A stretch of 64,000 nucleotides of DNA from Acinetobacter defluvii (GTDB lineage: Bacteria; Pseudomonadota; Gammaproteobacteria; Pseudomonadales; Moraxellaceae): the NCBI RefSeq assembly GCF_001704615.3, contig NZ_CP029397.2:1860001-1924000 (forward strand). Direction: 5' to 3'. Position numbers and translations under genes: made by a program. The notes under the pieces were generated by a model that was given only the letters and a program-made list of their open reading frames with translations, was not told the DNA's origin and searched no databases. Shown here one piece after another: positions 1 through 8,304 of this stretch (positions are counted from its first letter, which is position 1; each line of letters begins with the position of its first letter).

Positions 1-953
1 TTAAAGTCTCTGATGATTTTTTAACACAAGAAAATTTGCAAAAAGGCACCATGCAACTTACCGATGGTGAAACGCAAGCCCAACTCTATGCACATTTAAA
101 ACAAAGTCAAAACTATAAAGGTCAGGCTTCAGGCGGTTCTGCTGCCAATACTACAGTGGCATTTAGTGCGTTGGGTGCTTCAGCTTTCTATGCTTGCCGT
201 GTCGGAAATGATGAGTTGGGGGCAGTTTATCTCGATGGCTTAAATGAAGCAGGGATTCAGACCTCTAAAAAATCTATCAGTGAAGGTGTTACAGGCACAT
301 GCATGGTGCTGGTAAGTGAAGACTCAGAACGCACGATGCATACTTACTTAGGGATCACCGCTGAACTCTCGGATGTGCAAATGGATTTTGAACCGCTAAA
401 AACAGCAAAATGGCTGTATATCGAAGGTTATTTATCCACCAGTGACTCAGCTCGTGCAGCTGTAAAAGTTGCACGCCAAATTGCTAAAGAAAATGGTGTA
501 AAAATCGCCCTGACTTTATCTGATCCAGCAATGGTGCAATATGCGCGTACAGGTTTAGATGAACTAATTGATGATGGTGTAGATCTGATTTTCTGTAATC
601 AACAAGAAGCCATGATGTATACTGAAACTGGTTCAGTAGATGCAGCCTTGGCAAAATTAAAATTACTAAGCAATGATGTTGTCATTACAATGAGTGAAAA
701 AGGTGCGCTAGTTTCCAATCAAGAGCAACAATTTTATGTACAAGGTCGTAAAGTGTTTGCTGTAGATGCCAATGGTGCTGGCGATGCTTTTGCAGGTGCA
801 TTTTTATATGCTTTAAATGCAGGTGAATCACTCCAAACTGCCGCTCAACTGGCCATCCTCATTTCTAGCGAAGTGGTTTCTCAGTTTGGTCCTCGTTTAG
901 CGATTGCAGAGTACGCAAACTTACTTGAAAAATTTAAAAAGGAATGTGCATAA
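1..953 (+). CDS. PfkB-family carbohydrate kinase, probable adenosine kinase (5' end outside window)
   Basis: The reading frame is already open at base 3, so the true start lies before the window; an apparent TTG start at 36 is internal. The ribokinase/PfkB fold is shown by an N-terminal Gly-rich stretch (SGGSAANT, near 90-150) and the C-terminal signature DANGAGDAFAG, whose Asp is the catalytic base and whose GAGD forms the anion hole. Family enzymes phosphorylate a sugar or nucleoside hydroxyl with ATP; in Acinetobacter this type is usually annotated as adenosine kinase (purine salvage). The substrate is inferred, not seen. It ends one base before the Rieske gene, suggesting co-transcription. 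Confidence 0.85.
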   Translation, partial: KVSDDFLTQENLQKGTMQLTDGETQAQLYAHLKQSQNYKGQASGGSAANTTVAFSALGASAFYACRVGNDELGAVYLDGLNEAGIQTSKKSISEGVTGTCMVLVSEDSERTMHTYLGITAELSDVQMDFEPLKTAKWLYIEGYLSTSDSARAAVKVARQIAKENGVKIALTLSDPAMVQYARTGLDELIDDGVDLIFCNQQEAMMYTETGSVDAALAKLKLLSNDVVITMSEKGALVSNQEQQFYVQGRKVFAVDANGAGDAFAGAFLYALNAGESLQTAAQLAILISSEVVSQFGPRLAIAEYANLLEKFKKECA

Positions 954-954
954 A

Positions 955-1284
955 ATGTCTGAAAAAATTGCCATGATGGAAGAGATTCCAGAACGTGAAG
1001 CGCGTGCTTTTGATACCATGACGGGCGATACAATTTTTATCACGCAACGAGATGGTGTTTTTTATGCTTACCAAAACGTTTGTCCACATTTACAAACTGA
1101 ACTCGAATTTCTAGAAAATCAGTTTTTAGACCAAGATGGTGAATATATTCAATGTTCAACACATGGCGCTTTGTTTGATGTTGAAACAGGTGAATGTATT
1201 TCTGGACCATGTTTGGGTGATACACTTGAAAAAGTAAATATCAAAGTACATTCTGATGGTGGTATTTACATCATAGAAGAATGA
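955..1284 (+). CDS. Rieske [2Fe-2S] domain protein, small ferredoxin type
   Basis: A 109-residue single-domain protein. Cluster ligands are visible as C43-P-H45 and C67-S-T-H70, followed by GALFD, the usual shape of a Rieske ferredoxin or NirD-like protein. The 21 residues between His45 and Cys67 exceed the common 15-17. The ATG at 955 follows the previous stop by one base with AAGGA upstream; a longer frame from 904 would overlap the kinase. Its role is probably soluble electron transfer, but the partner is unknown. The stop region overlaps the start region of the next gene. Confidence 0.85.
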   Translation: MSEKIAMMEEIPEREARAFDTMTGDTIFITQRDGVFYAYQNVCPHLQTELEFLENQFLDQDGEYIQCSTHGALFDVETGECISGPCLGDTLEKVNIKVHSDGGIYIIEE

Positions 1285-1304
1285 TTTCCCTCTCAGGAAC
1301 AGCC

Positions 1305-1913
1305 ATGCTTGAATTTTTTTTAGAATACGATCTAATGCCTTTTCATTTCAGTGTTTTAGCATTAATTTTATTAAGCATGGCTGAAACTGTGGGTTATTAT
1401 ATCGGTCTCAGACCCAGTACCTTTCTGAAGCGTATCTCTCCGCATTGGCTCTCAGATGCCCCACTCTTGCAAGTAAAATTTGCCCGTGTATTGATTTTTG
1501 TCTTTCTCTTAATTAACTTTAGTTTCGCAGGTTATTTTCTACAATTATGTATTTTTGCAAGCCAAGAACAATTTTTCCCTTGGTATTATGTGATCCTACC
1601 TGCTTCTGTGATTGCGATTTTCTTTACCGTATTTATGATTCATTGCTTAGACCAAGTGATTAAACCTAAATTTACCCCTACAACGGTTAATTTATTAGGT
1701 CGTTTAGCAACAGTGTCTAGTGGCAACGCACGTCCTGGGTTTTCCGCCCAAGCACGTGTCCGAGATGAATTTGGTCAGTTGCATTATGTTCAAGTTGAAC
1801 CCGAATTTGGTGAATTAGAGTTTCAATCACAAATTATTCTCATTCGCTTTCGTAAATCCCATTACATTGCTAAAAAAATTTCAAAACCGAATGACTTATT
1901 CAACTTAGAATAA
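1305..1913 (+). CDS. YqiJ/OB-fold (DUF1449-like) inner-membrane protein
   Basis: About 202 residues: three hydrophobic segments (roughly residues 10-30, 55-80 and 90-115), then a soluble beta-rich C-terminal domain resembling the OB-fold of YqiJ-type proteins. YqiJ is normally encoded beside the flotillin-like yqiK and is thought to act in membrane organisation; no flotillin gene is next door here. I prefer ATG 1305 because AGGAA sits six bases upstream and family members begin near Met-Leu-Glu-Phe-Phe; a 210-residue form from ATG 1281 would overlap the Rieske stop. Family assignment is by general pattern. Confidence 0.6.
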   Translation: MLEFFLEYDLMPFHFSVLALILLSMAETVGYYIGLRPSTFLKRISPHWLSDAPLLQVKFARVLIFVFLLINFSFAGYFLQLCIFASQEQFFPWYYVILPASVIAIFFTVFMIHCLDQVIKPKFTPTTVNLLGRLATVSSGNARPGFSAQARVRDEFGQLHYVQVEPEFGELEFQSQIILIRFRKSHYIAKKISKPNDLFNLE

Positions 1914-2270
1914 TTTTATTTTACAAATTGCCTTAAAAACACTCATATAAGTCCTATTAAGGTTATAATTTTCTGGTTTTTATTGCATTTATTTTTGTCT
2001 AATTCCATACTTATGTAACATAATTATTGTAATACAAAGCATTTTAGTCGGATTAAAATATCAATTTATACTATTTTAGTCGGATTTAATAAATATAATC
2101 ATAAGCATTTTAATCAACTTTATTTTTTAGTTTATTTTTTAATTAAATCAACACTAAACTATTGTTTTATAAAAATTTAATAATATATTTATATTTTAAC
2201 TGTTTTATCTATTTATTTTATGTTGTATTTTGTTTAATAATATAAATAGAGTTTAAATATAGGCTTTGTT
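1914..2270. other. AT-rich intergenic region upstream of the cyd operon
   Basis: A very AT-rich stretch of 357 bases with no credible ORF. It must contain the cyd promoter. I see spaced direct repeats (separate entry) and an AGG six to seven bases before the cydP ATG. No good TTGAT-N4-ATCAA (FNR/ANR) palindrome was found by eye, and no clear hairpin terminator follows the YqiJ-like gene. Confidence 0.6.
2041..2120. repeat. Spaced direct repeats ATTTTAGTCGGATT upstream of cyd operon
   Basis: ATTTTAGTCGGATT occurs exactly at 2041-2054 and 2073-2086, 32 bp apart start to start. A degenerate third copy, ATTTTAATCAACTT at 2107-2120, lies 34 bp further on, and copies one and three share the preceding AAGC. 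Spacing close to three helical turns would place sites on one DNA face, as expected of operators for a multimeric regulator. The regulator is unknown and the function is inference. Confidence 0.5.
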
Positions 2271-2462
2271 ATGAGCTTTAAACATACTGATATAAATCGT
2301 CGTCTGGTTAGAGAAATTACGATCATTTTAATAATTAAGATCGTGCTCTTACTTGTGATCAAGCATATCTGGTTTGACGCACCGACAATACCTAAAAATT
2401 TTGACAATCAAGTTGCTGAGCGTATTGCTGGCAATCCTTCCCAAACCAAGGAGACACGTTGA
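2271..2462 (+). CDS. cydP: CydP-like small subunit of cytochrome bd oxidase
   Basis: A 63-residue protein with a basic N-terminus (around [12 protein letters not shown]), one transmembrane helix (about residues 17-34) and a short polar tail. It lies directly upstream of cydA; its TGA shares one base with the cydA ATG (TGATG), indicating translational coupling. This matches the CydP protein annotated before cydAB in Pseudomonas and Acinetobacter, considered an accessory subunit of the bd quinol oxidase. The call rests on position and composition. Confidence 0.8.
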   Translation: MSFKHTDINRRLVREITIILIIKIVLLLVIKHIWFDAPTIPKNFDNQVAERIAGNPSQTKETR

Positions 2463-4048
2463 TGATTGCTGAAAGCGTGGTCGATCTTTCGCGGTTCCAA
2501 TTTGCAATGACCGCAATGTATCACTTTATTTTTGTACCTTTAACTCTGGGCTTGGCTTTTATTCTTGCCATTATGGAAACCACGTATGTGATTTCTGGTA
2601 AAGAAATTTATAAAGATATGACTAAGTTCTGGGGAAAACTCTTTGGTATTAACTTCGCTTTAGGGGTTACTACTGGTTTAACCATGGAGTTCCAGTTTGG
2701 TACAAACTGGGCGTATTACTCACATTACGTGGGTGATATTTTCGGTGCTCCACTTGCTATTGAAGGATTAATGGCTTTCTTCCTTGAGTCGACTTTTATT
2801 GGTTTATTCTTTTTCGGCTGGGATCGTTTATCTAAAGTGCAACACTTAGTAGTTACATGGCTGGTTGCTATTGGCTCAAATATGTCTGCTCTTTGGATTC
2901 TTGTTGCGAATGGTTGGATGCAAAACCCTGTAGGTTCAGCATTTAACTACGAAACAATGCGTATGGAACTTGTGGATTTTGGTGCGTTGATTTTCAACCC
3001 TGTTGCACAAGTAAAATTCGTTCATACCGTGTCAGCGGGTTATGTGACAGGCGCTATTTTTGTTCTTGCGATTTCAAGTTATTACCTTTTGAAAAAACAA
3101 GATTTACCTTTTGCACGTCGCTCATTTGCGATTGCAGCAATATTCGGTTTAGCGTCTACACTTTCTGTAATCGTACTCGGTGATGAGTCGGGTTATGAAA
3201 TTGGTGACGTACAAAAAACTAAACTCGCAGCAATTGAAGCAGAATGGGATACTCACCCAGCGCCTGCATCGTTCACACTGTTTGGTATTCCAAATCTAGA
3301 AGAACAGCGTACAGATTATGCAATTAAAATCCCATATGTCATGGGGATCATTGCAACACGTTCTCTTGATAAAGAAGTAACAGGTATCAAGGATTTAATG
3401 GTTCAACATGAAGCACGTATTCGTAATGGTATGATTGCTTATGATCAACTAGAAAAATTACGTGCAGGTGATACTTCTGCTGAATTAAAAGCAGCATTTG
3501 AACAAACTCAAAAAGACTTAGGCTATGGCTTACTTCTTAAAAAATACACTACCAATGTAGTAGATGCGACAGATGATCAAATCAAAGCTGCTGCAAAAGA
3601 TACTATTCCACATGTACCAAGTTTATTCTGGTCATTCCGTGCAATGGTCGCTTCTGGTTTCTTAATGCTGTTGTTATTTGCACTTGCTGCTTTCGCAGTT
3701 GTAAAACGTAATGCTGAAAGCAAACCGTGGTTATTGAAATTTGCATTATTTTCACTTCCTTTGCCTTGGATTGCAGCGCAAACAGGTTGGTATGTAGCAG
3801 AGGTTGGTCGTCAACCATGGACAATTGGTGAAGTACTTCCGACTCATTTATCTACATCTAGTTTAAGTACGGGTGATGTTTGGGGTTCAATCATTGCACT
3901 TGCAGCGTTCTATACTGTACTTCTCATCATTGAAATGTACTTAATGATCAAATTTGCTCGCTTAGGACCAAGTTCTTTGCATACTGGTAAATATCATTTT
4001 GAAAAATTAGAAGCTAAAAACCAAGCTGTTGGGGAGGCTCAATCATGA
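2462..4048 (+). CDS. cydA: Cytochrome bd ubiquinol oxidase subunit I
   Basis: A 528-residue membrane protein that oxidises ubiquinol and holds haems b558, b595 and d, reducing oxygen to water in the inner membrane. His21 (MYHFIF) corresponds to a known haem ligand; the [14 protein letters not shown] motif is the strongly conserved CydA signature. The periplasmic Q-loop (around [14 protein letters not shown]) is present with a length near the E. coli form. ATG 2462 is preferred over TTG 2459; AAGGAG lies upstream. Its stop overlaps the cydB ATG by four bases (ATGA). Confidence 0.97.
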   Translation: MIAESVVDLSRFQFAMTAMYHFIFVPLTLGLAFILAIMETTYVISGKEIYKDMTKFWGKLFGINFALGVTTGLTMEFQFGTNWAYYSHYVGDIFGAPLAIEGLMAFFLESTFIGLFFFGWDRLSKVQHLVVTWLVAIGSNMSALWILVANGWMQNPVGSAFNYETMRMELVDFGALIFNPVAQVKFVHTVSAGYVTGAIFVLAISSYYLLKKQDLPFARRSFAIAAIFGLASTLSVIVLGDESGYEIGDVQKTKLAAIEAEWDTHPAPASFTLFGIPNLEEQRTDYAIKIPYVMGIIATRSLDKEVTGIKDLMVQHEARIRNGMIAYDQLEKLRAGDTSAELKAAFEQTQKDLGYGLLLKKYTTNVVDATDDQIKAAAKDTIPHVPSLFWSFRAMVASGFLMLLLFALAAFAVVKRNAESKPWLLKFALFSLPLPWIAAQTGWYVAEVGRQPWTIGEVLPTHLSTSSLSTGDVWGSIIALAAFYTVLLIIEMYLMIKFARLGPSSLHTGKYHFEKLEAKNQAVGEAQS

Positions 4049-5190
4049 TCGAATATGAATTACTGAAAATTATTTGGTGGGTTCTCGTTGGGGTGTTGCT
4101 GATTGGTTTCGCCCTCACCGATGGCTTCGACATGGGTTCAATGGCGATCATGCCATTCGTAGGTAAAACTGACGATGAACGTCGTGCGGCAATCAATACG
4201 ATTGCTCCACACTGGGACGGCAACCAAGTTTGGTTCATTACCGCAGGTGGTGCATTATTTGCTGCATGGCCTATGGTGTATGCAACAGCGTTCTCTGGAA
4301 TGTATTGGGCGCTGCTCTTGGTGTTGTTTGCCCTGTTCTTACGACCAGTAGGTTTTGACTATCGCTCCAAACTTGAAAATACCAAATGGCGTAAGTCTTG
4401 GGACTGGGGATTATGTATCGGTGGTGCTGTACCTGCCCTCGTATTTGGTGTAGCTTTTGGTAATATGTTCTTAGGCGTACCATTTACTTTAGACGAAACT
4501 GTACGTTCAACTTACACAGGTAGTTTCTTTGCGCTACTTAACCCATTTGCATTGATCTGCGGTTTAGTTAGCCTTGCAATGTTAAATGCTCATGGTGGTG
4601 CATGGCTTATGCTGCGTACTGATGGTGCTTTACGTGAACGTTCTGCCAAAGCCACTCAGCTTATGGGGATCGTCTTCCTTGTGTGTTTCTTAGGTGCAGG
4701 CGCATGGTTATACTTTGGTAATATCGAAGGTTATACACTAGCGCAGCCATTTGACACCAATGCTGTTGCTAATCCATTGGCAAAAGAAGTGATTACAAAC
4801 AATAACCATGGTTGGATGAACAACTACTCAACTTATCCGATTACCATTTTTGCTCCTATTGCCGCTATTTTAGGTAGTTTGATCGTGATCGCTGCTGCTG
4901 GTAAAGCAAAAGCAGGCTTGAGTTTTACTGGAACTTCACTCATGATTGTGGGTGCAATCTTAACTGCTGGTTTTGCATTGTTCCCATTCCTTATGCCTTC
5001 AAGCATCAACCCTGTTTCAAGCTTGACCATGTGGGATGCAGTTTCAAGTAAAAATACTTTAACTGTAATGACTGTTGCAGCTTGTATATTTGTGCCAATC
5101 ATTTTGTGTTATACCACTTGGTGTTACTACAAAATGTGGGGTGTTATCACCAACAAACATGTACAAGAAAATTCACACAGTCTTTATTAA
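4045..5190 (+). CDS. cydB: Cytochrome bd ubiquinol oxidase subunit II
   Basis: A 381-residue, multi-helix partner of CydA. The N-terminal signature ALTDGFDMG is diagnostic of CydB, and [10 protein letters not shown] follows near residues 54-63. The length matches the E. coli protein (379). Together with CydA it forms the quinol oxidase that serves at low oxygen and under respiratory stress. The start overlaps the cydA stop, so the two are translationally coupled; cydX follows 24 bases later with a strong AAGGAG. Confidence 0.97.
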   Translation: MIEYELLKIIWWVLVGVLLIGFALTDGFDMGSMAIMPFVGKTDDERRAAINTIAPHWDGNQVWFITAGGALFAAWPMVYATAFSGMYWALLLVLFALFLRPVGFDYRSKLENTKWRKSWDWGLCIGGAVPALVFGVAFGNMFLGVPFTLDETVRSTYTGSFFALLNPFALICGLVSLAMLNAHGGAWLMLRTDGALRERSAKATQLMGIVFLVCFLGAGAWLYFGNIEGYTLAQPFDTNAVANPLAKEVITNNNHGWMNNYSTYPITIFAPIAAILGSLIVIAAAGKAKAGLSFTGTSLMIVGAILTAGFALFPFLMPSSINPVSSLTMWDAVSSKNTLTVMTVAACIFVPIILCYTTWCYYKMWGVITNKHVQENSHSLY

Positions 5191-5214
5191 GTTAAAGTCT
5201 AAGGAGAAACAAAT

Positions 5215-5316
5215 ATGTGGTATTTCGCTTGGATTCTTGGAATTTTGATGGCATGTTTTGCAGGTGTACTCAGTGCCCTATATATCGAGCATCATCAAGA
5301 TTTAGATGAGGAATAA
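5215..5316 (+). CDS. cydX: CydX, small subunit of cytochrome bd oxidase
   Basis: A 33-residue ORF beginning MWYFAWILG, the characteristic CydX/YbgT opening, with one transmembrane helix and an acidic C-terminus (HHQDLDEE). In E. coli CydX is needed for stability and activity of the bd oxidase. AAGGAG at 5201-5206 gives a strong ribosome-binding site. It lies between cydB and the YbgE-family gene as in the classical operon. Confidence 0.95.
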   Translation: MWYFAWILGILMACFAGVLSALYIEHHQDLDEE

Positions 5317-5320
5317 CAAC

Positions 5321-5617
5321 ATGACAGAAATCGCAATGACTACTGAAGAAAGAAAGCCTAACAAATTTGCAATGGTTGTTTCATTTTTATTGGCATTGCC
5401 TTTAGCTACGGTTTTATTGGTTCACCCTGCAATGATGCTGGATGCCAATGGTCACTATAATCATACAGCTTTGATGATGGTGATGATTGGTATCTCTGGT
5501 GGCTTTATTTATGGCGTAGGATTTCTGCCACGTTTTTGGTTATGGAAATGGTTGTTTAGCCCTTATGTTGCATGGCCACTCATGCTTTGGGGTTACTACA
5601 CTTGGTTCTTAACCTAA
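5321..5617 (+). CDS. ybgE: Cyd operon YbgE-family membrane protein
   Basis: About 98 residues with three hydrophobic segments (roughly 20-40, 50-68 and 78-95). The position directly after cydX matches ybgE of enterobacterial cyd operons; its biochemical role is unsettled. I chose ATG 5321 because GAGGA lies about eight bases upstream, inside the end of cydX; an earlier ATG at 5306 lacks a ribosome-binding site. A terminator follows 13 bases after the stop. Confidence 0.85.
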   Translation: MTEIAMTTEERKPNKFAMVVSFLLALPLATVLLVHPAMMLDANGHYNHTALMMVMIGISGGFIYGVGFLPRFWLWKWLFSPYVAWPLMLWGYYTWFLT

Positions 5618-5630
5618 TGATTTAAAAGAA

Positions 5631-5656
5631 AACCCTGATTTATTCAGGGTTTTTTT
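5631..5656 (+). terminator. Rho-independent terminator after cyd operon (probably bidirectional)
   Basis: The stem AACCCTGA / TCAGGGTT with loop TTTAT is followed by a run of T on the plus strand. Read on the minus strand the same hairpin is followed by TTCTTTT, so it may also end the convergent gene at 5661-6272. Confidence 0.9.
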
Positions 5657-5660
5657 ATAT

Positions 5661-6272
5661 CTAGTTATCAAATCCAAATACAAAACGTATTTTGCCATGC
5701 AATTTTTTTAATCGAATAACTTCATTAAAAAAATACGCTAGATATTCACGAATGTCCTGTTGCCAATTAACCTTTACACAATCACCAATTTTTCCTTTTA
5801 AATATTCTTCCTCGGTCACAATAGTGGTACTAGGTTTATACTGAGAATAATCAAAATTTGGATCGGACTTTTTATTCCATTTTGAATATTCACTATAAAG
5901 GATCAATCCATCCAACCAGCTTATTTTTGGTGATGAATTCCACTCAATCATTTCATGATCACTTAACCATGAATAAGAATGATCCCCTAGCCATATTTCA
6001 TAGTTATCTTCTGGATAGGAAGTTTCAATTTGAATGCGACTATTCCACAAGTTTAGAGAGTGAGTTTTATACATATTTTCTTCATTTAAATAAACTTCTT
6101 TGGGTAATCCTCTAGGTAAATCAATATAACTAAAATCATTGGAATTTCGCATATTAGCCAGTATCGAAAATAAGTAATAATCTCTTTTCTCATCGTATTC
6201 TGATGCGACATCAACCCATAAATTTAAGTTTGGTTCATATTTTTGAAAAAAACCATGAATATCTGTTCCCAT
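5661..6272 (-). CDS. Hypothetical protein, MGTDIHG-type
   Basis: A 203-residue soluble protein rich in Tyr, Trp, Asn and Asp, with no signal peptide or transmembrane segment. It opens MGTDIHGFF and ends RFVFGFDN; a similar opening and ending recall a family seen in bacteria and phages, remembered only in outline. It is more AT-rich than its neighbours and stands alone between the cyd operon and a GNAT gene, which fits lateral acquisition. The start is supported by AAGG upstream. I cannot assign a function. Confidence 0.7.
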   Translation of the reverse strand: MGTDIHGFFQKYEPNLNLWVDVASEYDEKRDYYLFSILANMRNSNDFSYIDLPRGLPKEVYLNEENMYKTHSLNLWNSRIQIETSYPEDNYEIWLGDHSYSWLSDHEMIEWNSSPKISWLDGLILYSEYSKWNKKSDPNFDYSQYKPSTTIVTEEEYLKGKIGDCVKVNWQQDIREYLAYFFNEVIRLKKLHGKIRFVFGFDN

Positions 6273-6314
6273 TTACCTTCTTCTCATTTTTCTTAATGAT
6301 AAAATATTAGAAAT

Positions 6315-6845
6315 CTAAATAACTTTCCTCATTTCTAATAAATTTAATTTTACTATCGGTATTCCCACATTCGCATCCAATGGATAATCCTCCTCAACGC
6401 CAGTATGGATATATCCTCGTCTTTCATAAAATGCAATTAATTCTGTACGAACATTCAGTACCCACATCACATATGTTTTTAAATCAGATTGAACAGATGT
6501 AGCATATTTTTCAGCATAATCTAAAACCAATTTTCCCAACCCTTGATTTTGCCAATCAGGTGCAGTGGCAAAAGTCCCGATTTCTACGGCGAAATCATTA
6601 AAAGTTAAACCAATACATGCCACGATCTGATGTTCATGCTCAGCAACAATCAAATAAAAATTGTTATTTTCTAATAGTTGCTCTAGCTGATTTTGTGAAA
6701 TCCTCTCGCCTGCAACAAGGTCGGCTTCCGTTGTCCATGTATTTTTATTTTTCTGACGATATGCCGAATTGATTAACGCTATCAATTGCGGAATGTCGTT
6801 GATTAAAGCTAAACGATAATTTAAAAGTAGGTGTGGCATTGTCAT
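6315..6845 (-). CDS. GNAT-family N-acetyltransferase
   Basis: A 176-residue protein. The acetyl-CoA-binding motif A is visible as APDWQNQGLGKLVLDYA (Q-x-x-G-x-G), preceded by the beta-strand AVEIGTFA, and a C-terminal strand contains FYERRGY, common in GNAT enzymes. The family moves acetyl groups to amines of small molecules or proteins; the substrate is unknown. No strong ribosome-binding site is seen at ATG 6845, so the start could be ATG 6839. It appears to be a single-gene unit. Confidence 0.85.
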   Translation of the reverse strand: MTMPHLLLNYRLALINDIPQLIALINSAYRQKNKNTWTTEADLVAGERISQNQLEQLLENNNFYLIVAEHEHQIVACIGLTFNDFAVEIGTFATAPDWQNQGLGKLVLDYAEKYATSVQSDLKTYVMWVLNVRTELIAFYERRGYIHTGVEEDYPLDANVGIPIVKLNLLEMRKVI

Positions 6846-7060
6846 TTTTGATCATGTCTTCATTTTTAGAAAATAATAGCTTAACCAGCTTATTTTTATT
6901 CATCAATTTTAACTCATTCTTCTTTCCATAGAGTCTATTTTCATACTGAAATAAAAATGTATTGTCCAACAATCTTTAAGTTTTCTCATCATCAAGACTT
7001 AACACATCGCTCAGTTCTGCTATGCTAAAGCTTACTTATTCTTAAGCATGGATGAATCGC

Positions 7061-8269
7061 ATGAGCGTAACAATTGGCACCCCACTCCAATCTTCTGCTT
7101 TTAAAGTACTCCTTTTAGGTTCTGGGGAATTGGGCAAAGAAGTCGTTATTTCATTACAACGCTTAGGTGTCGAAGTACACGCAGCAGATCGTTATGAAAA
7201 TGCGCCTGCCATGCAAGTTGCACATTTTTCTTATGTGTTAAATATGGCTGACCCTGAACACCTCAAACAACTCATCGAAAAAGTAAAACCGAATTTAATC
7301 GTTCCTGAAATTGAAGCCATTGCAACGCAAGTATTAGTTGAAGTCGAAGAACAAAATATCACAACAGTCATTCCATCAGCAAAAGCGGTGAATTTAACCA
7401 TGAACCGTGAAGGTATTCGCCGTTTAGCTGCTGAAGAGTTAGGTCTACCCACTTCTGCATATCGTTTTGCAGATTCATTAGAAAGTTTCCGTGCAGCTTG
7501 TGATGACATTGGTTATCCAAACTTTGTTAAACCTGTCATGTCTTCATCAGGTAAAGGTCAATCTCGCGTGAAAGAGTTTGCTGAAGTTGATGCGGCTTGG
7601 GAATATGCACAAACAGGTGGTCGGGTGAATCAAGGTAAAGTAATTGTAGAATCACAAATTGATTTTGACTTTGAAATTACCCTTTTAACCGTTCGTGCCA
7701 AAAACCCACAAACGGGCGAAATTGAGACCCATTTCTGTGATGCGATTGGTCATCGCCAAGATGCTGGTGACTATGTGGAAAGTTGGCAACCGCAGCCTAT
7801 GACTGAAGCGGCACTCATCGAAGCAAAACGTATCGCCAATAAAGTTACTGTAGCACTCGGTGGCTGTGGTATTTTTGGGGTAGAACTATTTGTCAAAGGT
7901 GACAAAGTATGGTTTAGTGAAGTTTCACCTCGCCCGCACGATACAGGTTTAGTGACACTAGCTTCGCAATATCAAAGTGAGTTTGAGTTACATGCACGTG
8001 CGATTTTAGGTTTACCTGTGAATACTGCACGTCATAGCATTGCAGCGAGTGCTGTCATTTATGCAGGTGTTGATGCTCAAAATCTTACATTTTCTGGCTT
8101 GAATCTTGCTTTAGAAAATCCAAATACAGACTTACGACTATTTGGTAAGCCAGAAGGCTTTGAGCGTCGTCGTATGGGTGTGGCAACTGCACGTGCTGAA
8201 AGCACTGAGCAAGCACGTCAATGGGCTTTTGATACAGCGTCCAAAGTCACCGTTCAGTTGAATGATTGA
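7061..8269 (+). CDS. purT: Formate-dependent phosphoribosylglycinamide formyltransferase (GAR transformylase 2)
   Basis: A 402-residue ATP-grasp enzyme that makes formyl-GAR from GAR, formate and ATP in purine synthesis. The start of the fold ([14 protein letters not shown]) and [11 protein letters not shown] (ATP-grasp loop) match PurT closely, as does [13 protein letters not shown] near the metal-binding region. I chose ATG 7061 (GGA eight bases upstream, aligned with the E. coli N-terminus); ATG 7052 in the same frame would add three residues. It is monocistronic or weakly linked to glnD 35 bases downstream. Confidence 0.95.
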   Translation: MSVTIGTPLQSSAFKVLLLGSGELGKEVVISLQRLGVEVHAADRYENAPAMQVAHFSYVLNMADPEHLKQLIEKVKPNLIVPEIEAIATQVLVEVEEQNITTVIPSAKAVNLTMNREGIRRLAAEELGLPTSAYRFADSLESFRAACDDIGYPNFVKPVMSSSGKGQSRVKEFAEVDAAWEYAQTGGRVNQGKVIVESQIDFDFEITLLTVRAKNPQTGEIETHFCDAIGHRQDAGDYVESWQPQPMTEAALIEAKRIANKVTVALGGCGIFGVELFVKGDKVWFSEVSPRPHDTGLVTLASQYQSEFELHARAILGLPVNTARHSIAASAVIYAGVDAQNLTFSGLNLALENPNTDLRLFGKPEGFERRRMGVATARAESTEQARQWAFDTASKVTVQLND

Positions 8270-8304
8270 ACCCATGTTTTTAAAAATTTACGGACAATAA
8301 TTTT

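Noticed and set aside
1914..2270. Possible FNR/ANR box for the cyd operon
   Set aside because: ATCAA half-sites occur but without a matching TTGAT at the right spacing; AT-rich DNA makes such halves by chance.
5661..6845. Prophage or island boundary
   Set aside because: Only one possibly foreign gene is present; no integrase, no repeats at the edges, and housekeeping genes continue on both sides.
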